Source: Microplitis mediator (Eukaryota > Arthropoda > Insecta > Hymenoptera > Braconidae). Taken from it: DNA of 64,000 nucleotides. The notes under the pieces are model-generated. The model had not been told where the DNA came from, searched no databases, and saw only the letters and a program-made list of their open reading frames with translations. The stretch covers positions 4,301,879 through 4,365,878 of the forward strand of contig NC_079977.1 of the NCBI RefSeq assembly GCF_029852145.1. The letters run 5' to 3'. Positions 49,501-60,200 of this stretch are shown here, piece by piece; the first letter of the stretch is position 1; each line of letters begins with the position of its first letter. The translations under genes were made by a program, and so were the position numbers.

Positions 49501-51536
49501 AAATCAGTCATAAATTTAAAATATAAATAAACTCATTTATATACTTTATTTTTACATAACTTTTAATTTTCAGTGATAAATGTCACAGAAATTAAAATGA
49601 GTATTTTATTTTATGTCATTAAAATAATTTTTTTTTTTACTGTCCATAAGTCAATTAATTTAAAAAACCTGAATTTTAATTTGAAATTCTTTTTTTTATG
49701 TATAATTAATTTTTAAATACGAAAAATTTCATAGCAAGACTTTAATAAACTCGCAATTATCAAAAACTAAGTAAGATTTTTAAAAAAAGTTAGTACTGTA
49801 TTTTAAAAATTTTTGAATTAAAATCCAACTCATTATTTTGAATTTCAAATTGTATTTAATTAAAAATTGTGCTTTCACATGGTGGCCACATTTCTGGAAA
49901 ACCTGAAAATGTCAGGGAATTTCGTCACAAAGCTGGAAAAATTGTAACTTTCTTTCTTTTGACTGAAAAAATCCTCCAAATTTAGTTTTCTGTCAAAACT
50001 GTTCAAAAAGTGACGCGGCGCGAATGCGGTTGTAAAACCATGTGGAAAAAAAATTAGTAGAAATTGATTCCAATAGCGAAAAAATGAAGCAGTTAGAATT
50101 ATCAAGGCTGTTAGAAAAAAAAAGTCTTAGTAGAAACCAATCGCCAGGATCTTCAATCTATTAACATCCATATTGACAAGTTAAAAAACTAAAAACATTA
50201 AATGTATACATAAGTAATGAACTAATAAGTTTCACTATATTTATTATTCGCGTACTTCATTAATACTTTATTAATATTCTATGAAATATTCTTATTTATG
50301 AAATTTATTCTAGTGAAAATGAAAAATTTATTTATATTTTATTATAGAGTAAGTTATATAAAAACATGGATTTCAAATCAAAAATAAAAAATTATTCATT
50401 TAATAAATAAAAAAAAAAAACAATGAACATTGACAAATAATAAAAAAAAGTTTCATTTAACGACAATGATTAATTATTGATTAAACTGACTTATACCATT
50501 TTATTTTAAATTAAATAAATATTACCAATGATTTAATATTACTACACATAGTCAGGGAATTTTAAAATTGTTTGACTGAAATACCTGGAAAAGTCAGGGA
50601 ATTTAAATCTCCAAAATCTGTGGCCATCATACACACAATTTCCTAATAAAATTTACGATTAAAAAATATTTTTAAACTAGCTCAAAATTATTTCCATAAA
50701 TTTAAAAATTAATAATCAATATATTTTTTTTTCAGGAACGGATCTACCGGAATTACCACAGTATAGAATTTTTTCCCCAAAAATTCACCCAATATCTGAT
50801 ATCACCCGAGGTCGGATTCACTCAGTGCGAGGTCGTGTCAATTCCACCGCACCCGTCAAAAGGTTTCCAGCGGCCAATTCAATTGTTCACCAAAGCCGGA
50901 ACGAGTCCCGCGTCCCGTACCATAGCAGCCCCATCATCAACAATAACCCGTTTCGTAGCTCGCGCCCAAGAAAAAAAAGATTCCGAAATCCGGGCATTCG
51001 AACGCGATCTGTTTCCGATAATTAAGAGCCCGGCGAGTAAATTATGCGGCAATCTGTCGAATTTGAGTCAACGCAGCAGCGAATCAATGAGTAGTCACTA
51101 CGATCAGTTGGAAAACGTTTACGCGCCGAGTTCGACTCCGTGCTACGACACCCCGAGTCACAACGACAACAGTCAGTCGGCATTTGAACCCGAGAAAATG
51201 TGTTACGTTGATGTCGGTACTGTCAGTAATCCCAACATTAAAATTGATGATAATTTGATTGTCCAGCCACAAACTGGTGCTGCGACCAGTGACTGCAATG
51301 ACGTCACTAAGACCGATGACGATCGTAAAAGAAAAAATAATGAAGTAAATGATCATGATGATGGCGGGAAAAAGAAAAAAATTTCTGATGATCAACTTGA
51401 GAAACATCCGGGAAATTTCACACCAAAGGAAAATTATAACGTAGAAAATTTAGATGCCGGATTAAACCAACAGACAAAAAGTTGTAATGCAGGGAAAGAT
51501 TCAAGTAGTGATGAGATAATTACGGATAAGACATAA
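46540..51536 (+). CDS. bin3: Bin3/MePCE-type 5'-phosphate RNA methyltransferase
   Basis: Coding exons 46540-48192, 49052-49270 and 50736-51536 join in phase 0 to 890 residues. This family puts a methyl group on the 5' gamma-phosphate of 7SK RNA (human MePCE) and keeps the 7SK-P-TEFb particle stable in the nucleus. Residues 1-400 are a disordered, basic, Ser/Pro/Gln-rich region. The catalytic domain begins at YGNYDRYYGYRN (415-426), the family signature. SAM motif I is DIGCNIGH (452-459), followed by GIDIDRKLI (475-483). After a 45-residue insert come FVQGNYV across the first splice, SITKWIHLN (576-584) and RPGGVLVLEAQNWPSYGKKK (602-621), ending with RPIQLFTKA. About 205 polar residues follow that the human enzyme lacks; long extensions are known in insect Bin3. 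The start is the first ATG after the acceptor at 46517. Introns carry tandem repeats and element H. Confidence 0.93.
48270..48935. repeat. 188-bp tandem array in a bin3 intron
   Basis: GGTGACGGATATCT recurs at 48459, 48647 and 48835, an exact 188-bp period, giving about three and a half units. Each unit contains CGCGGAATGAAAAATATC and the core GTAGAATTTTATTCTGAACA (GTAGGAAATTTAATTCTGAA in the first unit). Non-coding; the short minus-strand frame here is a shadow. Confidence 0.88.
49448..49860 (+). repeat. Dispersed repeat I, copy in bin3 intron
   Basis: Same-orientation match to 18400-18760 (CAAATTACTTGAAGTT; TTTAATAAACTCGCAATTATC). In both places it lies next to element H, although H is in opposite orientation in the two copies. 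Confidence 0.65.
49879..50630 (+). mobile_element. Element H (GGTGGCCACA ends), intact copy
   Basis: 752 bp within the last bin3 intron. Left end ATGGTGGCCACATTTCTGGA, then AATGTCAGGG; right end GTCAGGGAATTT ... TGTGGCCATCAT. The ends are inverse copies. It ends about 105 bp before the acceptor of the last coding exon and does not disturb it. No transposase frame. The superfamily is not clear to me. Confidence 0.8.
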
Positions 51537-52412
51537 ATATTAATTATGTTATTAATTGGTAGTAATAATTATTCATTAAGGTGCTTATTTTATTGTACGA
51601 TTTTCTGTTTATTTTTCATTTTCATTTAACGAAAAAAATTTTTTTTTTAAGCAGTAATATTTTTTTTTCTTTTGGAAATTTATATTTAGTAGGAATATGC
51701 GAATAATTTTTTTATTTTGTAATTAATTGTAAGTTTTCGAATTGGCTGTAAATTAGTGTAAAAAATTTGTATAAATTATTTGGGGAATTTAAAAATTAAG
51801 ATGAATTCGAGCCGATATTTTGGTTCGGGTTTAAAAATTTGAAAATTATTTGGTAAAAATTCGAAGCGAATTATTTGAATTATTTACTTACTCGATTTTT
51901 TTAAATTTAATCGGAATTCAAAATTCGAACCAGATAAAAAAGTTCAAATTTGGAGTTTTGGAAAACATGGGAATAAAAAATTAAATACTCAAAATTCGAA
52001 TTAAATTTTTGAATTGAAAAAATTGTGAAAAATTCGAAAACTCACAAATACTTTAAACTTTTCGAATAATTAAAATAAAATTGAATTATGAAATTGAAAT
52101 TTTATTCGAATACTATTCGCAAATTCTTAAAAATTAATTTATTAAAATTTTTACTTATAAACTTTATACACAATCATTTTAATATTTGAAAAACAAATTG
52201 AATTATTTGAAAATAATTTAATCGTTTATTGAAATTGTTAATAAAAATGAAATGTATCAAAAAAGTATTACTACTTATAAAAAAAAAAGTTTTTTCTATC
52301 GAACGTGCAGCTAGTCGAAATTAATAATCTCGCATGTTCATAAATAAAATCTAATTAATTCGACAAAACAATAAGCAAAAAAAATGCATAATGTATTGAA
52401 TTGTATTTCTAA
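51537..52412 (+). other. Probable bin3 3' UTR and downstream DNA
   Basis: A/T-rich, no frame. AATAAA at 52240-52245 is a possible poly(A) signal about 700 bases past the stop. Earlier weaker variants may be used instead. 51800-52140 is rich in GAATT/AATTC words, a low-complexity degenerate repeat. Confidence 0.35.
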
Positions 52413-53713
52413 AAGGAAAGGCATCAGTTCCCTAAATGATTTTTTCTACATTATAAATTCTTACTGCTCAGTTGGCCACTAAAATTTATTCTACGGTTCT
52501 ATTGCCTACGGAAATATTAAATATGTAATTTAATTGCAAAAAAAATAATTGCAGTTCCATTGCCTACAGAAAATAATTCATGATGTTCAATTGATTGCTA
52601 TTTAATTGTGAACCCAATCAAAGAAATTCCTAATTAATGTAGACAAGCTTCTGATTTATTTGCTGAGAAAATCTTGTACTTGTTGAGGAGAAATGACCAA
52701 CGTTTAAGACCGATTAGTGATAAAAAAAACGCAGCTGGTCTGAAAAATATCAGAACCTCGGTAGTTTTCACAATAGAACACTGGAAAACTTGACAGAGTT
52801 TTCTATCAGAAATTAGTAGGGACAAGATTTTTGCCTTATTTTTTAAATGAATAGTTCAAATTTTTGATATTACGGCGAAAATATTGGTCTTATTAAAAAA
52901 GTTTTCGAACAAAAGTTGTAGGAAATTTAATTTTCTAAAAAAAGTGTATCCTATAATTTTCGTATACGATCAATATTTTCACCGTAATTCAAAAATTAAG
53001 ATTCATAATGAATGATTCAAAATTTGGGGATTTATGAAAATCTTAATTTTGAATTTACCGCTTTCTTATTAGTCCTAAGAAAAAATTATAAGAGACATTT
53101 TTTTTAGAAAATTAAATTTCCTACAACTTTTGTTTAAAAAATTTTTTAATAAGACCAATATTTTCCCCGTAATATAAAAAATTTCACACCTCTAATTATT
53201 AAATATTTTAAAATTAACGCAAAAATCCTGGCCCTAGAAATTAGTGACCTGATTAGGTGATTCCCTGCGTCGACTAGGAGGTTCAACCCAGTGTCTTATT
53301 ATGGACATGGCGAGTTATACTTTTGTCAAGACTACCGCGGTTCTGATATTTTACAGATCAATCGTCTTTTTTTTATCAAGTGATCGGTCTTGAACGTTGG
53401 TCATTTCTCCTCAACAAGTACAAGATTTTCTCAGCAAAATCAGGAGCTCGTCTACATTAATCAGGTATTTCTTTGATTTGGGTTCACAATTAAATAGCAA
53501 TCAATTGGACATCATGAATTATTTTTCTGTAGGCAATAGAACTGCAATTATTTTTTTCGCAATTAAATTATATATTTAATATTTCTGTAGGCAATAGAAC
53601 CGTAGAATAAATTTTAGTAGCCAACAGCAGTAAGAATTTCCAACGTACGAAAAAATATTGTAGGCATTTGACACATTCAGCAAAAACAATGCAGGCAATT
53701 GATGCCTGTCCTT
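52413..53713. repeat. 1.3-kb fold-back element
   Basis: The left arm starts AAGGAAAGGCATCAG and the right arm ends TTGATGCCTGTCCTT. The arms are about 400 bp and inverse throughout: TCTATTGCCTACGGAAATATT (left), TCTTGTACTTGTTGAGGAG with its complement CTCCTCAACAAGTACAAGA, and TAAGACCAATATTTTC near the centre. The turning point is near 53030 and the right arm carries about 150 bp of unmatched sequence at 53190-53345. Both arms hold the core GTAGGAAATTTAATTTTCTA. The short frames at 52634-52825 and 53397-53579 are mirror shadows of each other. Confidence 0.88.
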
Positions 53714-54406
53714 CTTAATGTATTATTAATTGGTCATCGTTAATCTTTATATTTAATTAAGTTAACTCTATTACAAAATAGTATTTTTTATTTTTCGAAT
53801 TCCTATTGAGATTAATTTTATTATTAATCACTTATTAATAATCACTTTAAAAAATTAACAATCCTAATTTAAAAAAATTTTATTTCTTACTCTAATTATT
53901 ATTATTTTTTTTTTGATTATTATGACAGTACTTAGATTACGAATACTTCCGCAAAAATAGAGTGCCTGTAAAATAATAAACTATTATAAAAATTTGTGTA
54001 TTAATTAACTAATTAATTAAAAAAAAAGGGAACAAGTTTTAATTTCTAATTTTTTTTTCTCCGTTTATATATTTAATGAATTTTTTTTTTAAATATTTGT
54101 TCCTTTTTTTTTGTAAAGTTTATTAAAAGAATAAAGTGATCTATTAAAAATGTATAGTTCAACTCGATTGATTGATTGATTAATTAATTTATTAATTAAT
54201 TATTAATGAAAAGACTGATTTTCGGCTTTAGACTTAAAACAAATGCGAAAAATTGAAAAATTAATAAATTAATTAATAAAAATAAAAGTAATTGTTGAAC
54301 GTACAGTTAATAATATAAAGTGATGTTGAGCATTACAATAAAATAATAATTAGAATTTTAAAAATTAATTATAATTAATATTGAAAAAAAAGTAATAATA
54401 ATTAAT
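53714..54406. other. Non-coding DNA
   Basis: Nothing recognised. Very A/T-rich with TTAATTAATTA repeats. Confidence 0.5.
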
Positions 54407-55245
54407 AGGGTGGTCGTTAAAAATTTAATTTTCTCAGGCGACTGATAAAAAGCTTCTTTTTAGTGAAAATATACCTGGGGAATTTGGTTTTTTTTTTTTT
54501 CTAAGTAAAAAGAACACGTGCCGCAGGACAATCAAACTTCATTTTTCGATACAATCGCGGTTTTTTTTAAATATCTCATGAAATATGGAGATTAAAGGAA
54601 AAAATCATAGGAACAGTTTTGTAGGAAATTAAATTCTTGACAAAAAAGGTCATGTTCATTTTTTTTATAAAATGCGTATTTATGAAGATATTTTAAAAAA
54701 ACTTTTTTCAAATCGTCAGTTGAATATTATAAGAATAAGATCTAAAAAAGTTTTTTTGGAATATCTTCATAAATACGCATTTTATAAAAAATATGAATAT
54801 GACCTTTTTTGTCAAGAATTTAATTTCCTACAAAACTGTTCCTATGAGTTTTTTCTCTAATCTGCATATTTCATGAGATATTTAAAAAAAAACTTTTCTA
54901 GATCTTTAGAGTTTTCTTATTCTTATAGAGTTCAACTAAGATTTAAAAAAGTTTTTTTTTAAAATCTTCGAAAATACGCATTTTATGAAAAAAATGAATA
55001 GAACCTTTTTTGTCAAGAATTTAATTTTCTACAAAATTGTTCCTATGATTTTTTCCTTTAATCTGCATTTTTCATGAGATATTTAAAAAAAACCGCGATT
55101 GTGTTGAAAAATGAACTTTGATCGTCCTGAGGCACGTGTTCTTTTTATTAAAAAAAAAAAAAAACCAAATTCCCCACATATTTTTTCACTGAAAAGAAGA
55201 TTTTTATCAAGCGTCTGAGAAAATTAATTTCTTAACGGTCACCCT
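54407..55245. repeat. 839-bp fold-back element (AGGGTGnCCGTTAA ends)
   Basis: Left AGGGTGGTCGTTAAAAATT and right TTTCTTAACGGTCACCCT are inverse copies. The arms continue inward with ACACGTGCCGCAGGACAATC, GCGGTTTTTTTTAAATATCTCATGA and the core TTTTGTAGGAAATTAAATTC then TTGACAAAAAAGG. The middle (54670-54840 and 54960-55010) is a second, nested palindrome. It is bounded by AATAATTAAT on both sides (54397-54406, 55246-55255), a possible 10-bp target duplication, although this sequence is low-complexity. Confidence 0.88.
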
Positions 55246-55276
55246 AATAATTAATTAATTAATTAAAAAAAAGAAG

Positions 55277-55427
55277 AATTTTTTACTTCGATTTCTGATA
55301 AAATTTGGAAAATTAATTTTTAAAAATTTTGTAATTTCCGTATATTAAGTAAATTTATTTTATAAATATTATTTTACACATGTTAATTATTTTGAAATTA
55401 ATTGTGAATGCCATTCGAAAATTAATA
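55277..55427 (+). repeat. 150-bp segment duplicated at 60.7 kb
   Basis: GAATTTTTTACTTCGATTTC through GAATGCCATTCGAAAATTAA is nearly identical to 60714-60866, with only a handful of differences. That makes it one of the youngest duplications in the window. Neither copy has recognisable ends. Confidence 0.85.
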
Positions 55428-56069
55428 TCATAAGAAGTATTAAATTAATAATATAAAAAAAATCAATATTTTTAATAGACATTAAAAGAAAAAAAAAGAA
55501 AAAAAATTTTTATTTATTTACTATTTAAATAAACTAAATAAGTATTAGTTAATTAGTATGTAATAATTAATAATAATTAACTGTGTTAGATAAATTGAGG
55601 TATTAATTAAATTATTTATTTTTAAAGCAATTGGAAAATTTAAGAGCGCTGGGGATTCATTATTAAATTGTGTAAAAACTATTGATGCTACGGAAAAATG
55701 CATTGAACAAAAAATATTGGGGAGAAAATTCTCTATAAAAAGGTTCTTATAATTATATCTGTAAAGTTGATAGTTTAAATGTAAATTGAATTTAATTAAA
55801 CGTATAGTTAAATTAATTTCCCGGGAAAAAGAAATTGTAAAAATGTTTCAAAAAAATTCGTAATTGTAAAATTTAAAGTTTGAGACAATTTTGAACTTTG
55901 AGTTGGTCATTTTTCGAATTTGGAAATTGAAGTCAAAAAAATTATAAATAGGAAGTTTTTTTGAATTTTTTAAGCCGAAAAAATTTGACGAAAATTTTAT
56001 TGGTTTGAAAAAAAGACTAAAAAAATTTATGAGCTTTTTTTGAGTTTTTATAAGAAAAGCTCAAGGTCT
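55428..56069. other. Non-coding DNA
   Basis: No gene or repeat recognised. Confidence 0.4.
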
Positions 56070-56620
56070 GCATAAAAAAAAAAATTGATTAGTACAAGAA
56101 ATATTTTGCATTATGAATTGAAGACAAAAATTACTGACGCAAAGAATTTTTTTCTTGACGAGAAAATTTTTGTTTTGAATTTAAAATACAAAAAATTTCT
56201 CCACGCAAAAAAAATCGTTTTCTTAAATCATGAAATTTTTTTCTTGACTCGAGAAAATTTTTGTTTTCAATTTAAAATACAAAAAATTTCTCCACGCAAA
56301 AAAAAAATCGTTTTCTCAACCGATGGAATTTTTTTTTTCTCAAGAAAATTTTTATTTTCAATTTACAATCCAAAAAATTTTTCGATGCAGTAAAAAGTTT
56401 TCTCGACTCAAGAAAATTTTTGTTTTCAATTTAAAATACAAAAAATTTTTCTACGCTAAAAAAATCGTTTTCTTGACTCATTAAATTTTTTTTTTGACTC
56501 AAGAAAATTTTTTGACGCAAAAAAATATTTTTTTGACTCAAGAAAATTTTTGTTTCCAATTTTTAATACAAAAATTTTCCAGAGGCGAATAAAAATTTTT
56601 TCCACCAAAAAATCCTTTTG
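56070..56620. repeat. CACAG-type AAGAAAATTTTTG array
   Basis: About seven units of 65-110 bp of the type CTTGACTCAAGAAAATTTTTG plus TTCAATTTAAAATACAAAAAA. Outer CACAG ends are degraded (TCCTTTTGTTTCTGAGTG at the right). The 102-codon frame here is a translation of the repeat. Confidence 0.7.
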
Positions 56621-57590
56621 TTTCTGAGTGAAAATTAAAAATATTTTTACTTTTGATTTCTTTTAAATTAAAAAAATAATCAACTCCAAATTCAAAATTG
56701 TCTTAAATTTTAAAGCTCAAGGTTACGAACTTTTTTGTAAAATTTTTCAAACAAATTTTTTTTTCACGGGTTAGTTAGTAAATAATTTTTTTTAGAATCG
56801 CAAAGTTAATAATTAATGAGCTTTGATTATTTTACTTGTAATTAAATTCAAATAACGTTCATTAAAATATTCTAATTTTGACTTAATTGTCTATCAATAT
56901 TACAAAAGTAATAATAAATAATAAATAATAATAATAATTTATTTATATTTGATAATAAAATTTTCACTAATGTCTATAAATTTTCGATAATTAAAAATAT
57001 TGCGAATCAAAGTGTTAATTTGAATTAGAGATAAGAATGTATGCATGTATAAAATAGCTTTGTAAATTAATTGTTATTAATTAATAATAATAATTACAAT
57101 AATAACAATAAGCATTAATTAAGTGCTATATGATAATTGTTCTCTTAAATTTAAATTTTCTCAATAAAATCTTCCGGTTTAAATTAATTTTAAATAATTT
57201 TTTTAAGTGATGACGTCCCGCTCGATTCCGTGTAAAGAAAAATTGCCTTGGAATTTTGAATATTAAATTATAAATATATCGAGTCGAATATTGGCGTCAC
57301 TTAATATTTTAATTAATTTATTTGTTAATAAATTAATCAATAAATTTTTTTTTTACTAATAAAAAAAAAAAATAATAATTACAATTAAGCACAAATCGAA
57401 CTTGGGCGCAATCACTCAAGTAATTGCTTCAAATAATATGTTATATATGTATATATATTTGAGGTATATATATATAAATTGTATAAATCGCGGAAGAAAA
57501 TAGAATTTAATAAAAAAAAAATAAATCATTTAAAATCAATGATGTTTTTTATTTACCCGCCAAAAATTTTCATGGATTTTTTTTTTTATT
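56621..57590. other. Non-coding DNA
   Basis: Nothing gene-like. Contains (AAT)-rich low-complexity sequence at 56905-57120. Confidence 0.5.
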
Positions 57591-58060
57591 TTGTGGCAGT
57601 GATGGAAAGTCTGATAATTTTTTAGATTTTTTTTCAAAATGAATTACAAAAATTGCACTTATAGTTTTTTAAATTTAAAAATTTTTTTTGATGATACTGA
57701 AGTTAGCCGACGTCTGATAGTTTTTTGGATTTTTTTTCAAAATGAACTACAAAAATTGCACTTACAGTTTTGTAAATTTAAAAAATTTTTTTTGATGATA
57801 CTGTAGTTAGCCGACGTCTGATAGTTTTTTGATTTTTTTCAAAACGATTAATTATAAAAAAAAAAAAATTTGAAAAAATTGCACCTGTAGTTTTTTTAAT
57901 TTTCTGCATGTGCATATTTTTAGATTTTTTTTTTTTCTGTCGTCATTTAATTGAAAATAAAATTCAAAATTTTATAATTGTCTACCAACGAGATCATTTT
58001 TTTTTGTTGATTTATTGAAAAAAAAATCGAAAGTTGATAACTGTCTGTTAACTATGAGTG
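57591..58060 (+). repeat. Tandem ATGAT-family fragments
   Basis: A truncated 107-109 bp unit (GATGATACTGAAGTTAGCCG, CAAAATGAACTACAAAAATT) recurs near 57583, 57692 and 57799. The last runs on into a full-length interior with TTTTCTGCATGTGCATATT. Confidence 0.72.
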
Positions 58061-58220
58061 CAATAAATTATTGGTGTAAATGCAGCAGACATAAGACAAT
58101 TTTTAAATTACTTTAAAAAAATTCAGTAATTAAAATAATAATTTAAGAGAAATTAAGACATTTTTTAATTATTTTATTATTTGCGCGGTAAATTTAAATA
58201 TTTGAAAAATAAATTATTAG

Positions 58221-58434
58221 ATGATCCAGAAGTTAGCAGATAATCGGAAATTTTTGGATTTTTTGTTTTACCAGAAAATTACAAAAAAAAAGAAAACTAA
58301 AAAAATGCACAGGTAAGAAATTTGAAAAACTATAAGTGCAATTTTTTCAAATATTTTTTTTTTAATGATTTATTGTTTAAAAAAAAATCCAAAACTTATC
58401 AGATGTCGGCCAACTTACGTTTCATATTATTAGA
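58221..58434 (-). repeat. ATGAT-family MITE
   Basis: ATGATCCAGAAGTTAGCAG ... GGCCAACTTACGTTTCA. 9-bp duplication AATTATTAG at 58212-58220 and TATTATTAG at 58435-58443 (eight of nine). Confidence 0.82.
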
Positions 58435-58541
58435 AACGGGAAAAATTAAAAATCGTAAGTCAAAATAAAATGGCGGCAGAATATGATAGAGAAATATTTG
58501 AAATTTAAAAAAAAAAACACTTGAGTGTTTGAACAAACCTT

Positions 58542-58651
58542 GGCGGGAAATAATATGCAGAAGGGTTTCCTAATACACTTGGAGATTTAAATTAAATTGT
58601 TCCAAGTGTATTGCAGCTAAAAAACGTCACTTAACTGCTATTTCCCACCAG
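58542..58651. repeat. Small hairpin, GGCGGGAAATA arms
   Basis: CTTGGCGGGAAATA pairs with TATTTCCCACCAG, and inside it AATACACTTGGA pairs with TCCAAGTGTATT. TTGGCGGGAAA also matches an E2F-type site. It may be a small fold-back insertion or a regulatory palindrome. Confidence 0.6.
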
Positions 58652-58703
58652 ACGATGCCAGATGATTTTGCTCAGGAACTTGGAAGTCATCAGCATCAGC
58701 CAT
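58638..58703 (-). other. Possible minus-strand first coding exon, unrecognised
   Basis: Reading from 58703 downward the frame opens MADADDFQVPEQNHLASSGG, then stops at 58638. Upstream of it on the same strand (58710-58800) the sequence has the GTG/TGT-rich, ATG-poor look of an insect 5' UTR, and 58820-59040 is GC-richer, as a promoter might be. A splice donor would have to be the weak GTGGGA near 58647. No downstream exon was found, and the same bases also give a plus-strand frame. Weak. Confidence 0.22.
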
Positions 58704-58819
58704 CAGCAACACTTTACACTAGCACTGAACACTCAACACTTAACCACCACAGACACTTTGCACAATTTAAATTTTACAAACACTGCACATTTTAATAAAA
58801 CAATAACTATGAGCAATAA

Positions 58820-59050
58820 ATTTTATGGACAATTCCGCGAATTAACTGCAATACTGGGTCTTAATTCAAACGTAAAGAACAAAGAAAGATCTGGACTACT
58901 GCTGCCATTTTCGATGATACTGACTGCCGCTATCGAACCGTCAGTTGATACACAGCAATCGATTTTGCGATTCGACCGCCCCCACTTTAGCAAAAATTTG
59001 AACGTTGAAAACAGTAACGCGCAGCAGCGCTAACGGCGCGAAATTTAAAA
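58820..59050. promoter_or_regulatory. GC-richer island between two gene signals
   Basis: Balanced base composition with GTAACGCGCAGCAGCGCTAA, AATCGATT and CGCCCCCAC words. Frames are open on both strands (plus to 59034, minus from 59225), but neither has a recognisable protein pattern, so I read it as promoter or untranslated DNA. Confidence 0.25.
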
Positions 59051-59172
59051 ATTGAAATTTAACAACTTTATTAAAATTTGTGGGTGCATTGGAAATGCTG
59101 TAGCTCTCACCAAGTGTTGCCATATATCGAGACCTAAAGCTAAACTTTAATAATAAATTTGTTTTTTTTGAG

Positions 59173-59457
59173 ATACCCGGATACAAACCACCAAATATTC
59201 CACCCGGATTGACACAGTCTACCAATCACTCATCCGCAAATTATCCACAGAGAATTAATTATTCCGCCAATAATACTCTCGGTCACGTGCCACAGGTTAG
59301 TCATCAATTAATTGATTATTTTCATCCAATCAAATACTCACTTATATTACTAATTAATTAATTTACTTATTTATCATTTAGGTTTCCGAAGCAACTCAAT
59401 TTACAAATGACTTGCCAGCTCCACCTACGCCTGTGCTTCACTACAAAACAACATAAC
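59173..59457 (+). CDS. Last two exons of an unrecognised gene (5' end missing)
   Basis: Penultimate exon to 59295 (donor CAG then GTTAGT), a short intron of about 86 bases ending TTTATCATTTAG, and a terminal exon from about 59382 to TAA at 59455-59457. The junction is phase 0. The readable protein starts IPGYKPPNIPPGL and ends FTNDLPAPPTPVLHYKTT, rich in Pro, Asn, Ser and Thr, like the flexible tail of a larger protein. The acceptor of the first of these exons is uncertain: TTTTTTTTGAG at 59172 is possible, but the frame stays open back to 59104. Upstream exons are not identified. AATAAA at 59551-59556, 94 bases past the stop, supports a real 3' end. I do not recognise the family. Confidence 0.5.
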
Positions 59458-59550
59458 GAACTATAATTAATTAAAAATCTGTATTATAATTAATTTATTA
59501 TATATAATATTACGTGTTTAAATATGTACATATATTTCATAAATTAATTT

Positions 59551-59556
59551 AATAAA
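59551..59556 (+). terminator. Poly(A) signal AATAAA
   Basis: Canonical hexamer 94 bases after the stop codon at 59457. It lies just before an element C insertion that starts at 59581, which therefore sits immediately downstream of the gene. Confidence 0.5.
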
Positions 59557-59580
59557 AAAATGAATTTTATTTTTCATATA

Positions 59581-59895
59581 CAGTCGACTACCCATCATAA
59601 GCCTGGTCTTGGGAACGGTAAATTTTTATTGAAATTTCAGTCTCCCACTACCGTGCGTTTAGTTTTGATCTCGACTACTCGTTATAAGCCTGTGTTTATT
59701 TTCCATCATTTTAAACGCCATATTTACGTGTTGTCACATGCGCCAGTGTCCCGATTTTTCTAGTGCTTATAGCTTATATAGACAATAGTATTAATTACAG
59801 TAATTAACATTAATCAACATAATGCTTAATCATTACAATTATCAACAATAAATAATATTTATAAAATTATTACCCGCGAAAGATTGATAGTATTT
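59581..59895 (+). mobile_element. Element C, 3'-truncated copy
   Basis: TA-CAGTCGACTACCCATCATAA start, then CTCGACTACTCGTTATAAGC and ACATGCGCCAGTGTCCCGAT as in the full copies. Homology stops near 59895 and no right terminus is present. Confidence 0.82.
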
Positions 59896-59976
59896 TCATA
59901 TTATAAAATAATTCCAGCAATAATATTAATCCTACATATATTTTTAAACTATCTGCTGTTTTTAAGAATTATAAAT

Positions 59977-60200
59977 ACACAGAAAAAACATTTAATTTGA
60001 ATCAAGAAATTTTTTGATCGATTCGGAAAATCAAAATTTTCTTGCCCTAAATAAATAATTATCTTGATATTTTTATTTTCAATTAAAATTTTTTTTCTCA
60101 TTAACATATTCTTGTGCTTGCGAACAATTCTGACTCGTTACAGAAGTTTTTATTTTTTAATATGAGAATTTTTTTGAAGCAAGATATATTAGTTTTTTGT
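59977..60200. repeat. CACAG-type element, degenerate
   Basis: TA-CACAGAAAAAACATTTAAT start and AAGAAATTTTTTGATCGA units. No clear right end. Confidence 0.5.

Noticed and set aside
53220..53345. tRNA gene around GGTTCAACCC
   Set aside because: No matching acceptor stem or anticodon arm could be drawn; only the B-box-like word is present.
56085..56393. 102-codon plus frame with internal repeats
   Set aside because: The protein repeats mirror the AAGAAAATTTTTG DNA repeat.
58662..59033. 123-codon plus frame
   Set aside because: Overlaps an opposite-strand frame and UTR-like sequence; ends in a stop without a donor leading to the exon at 59173.
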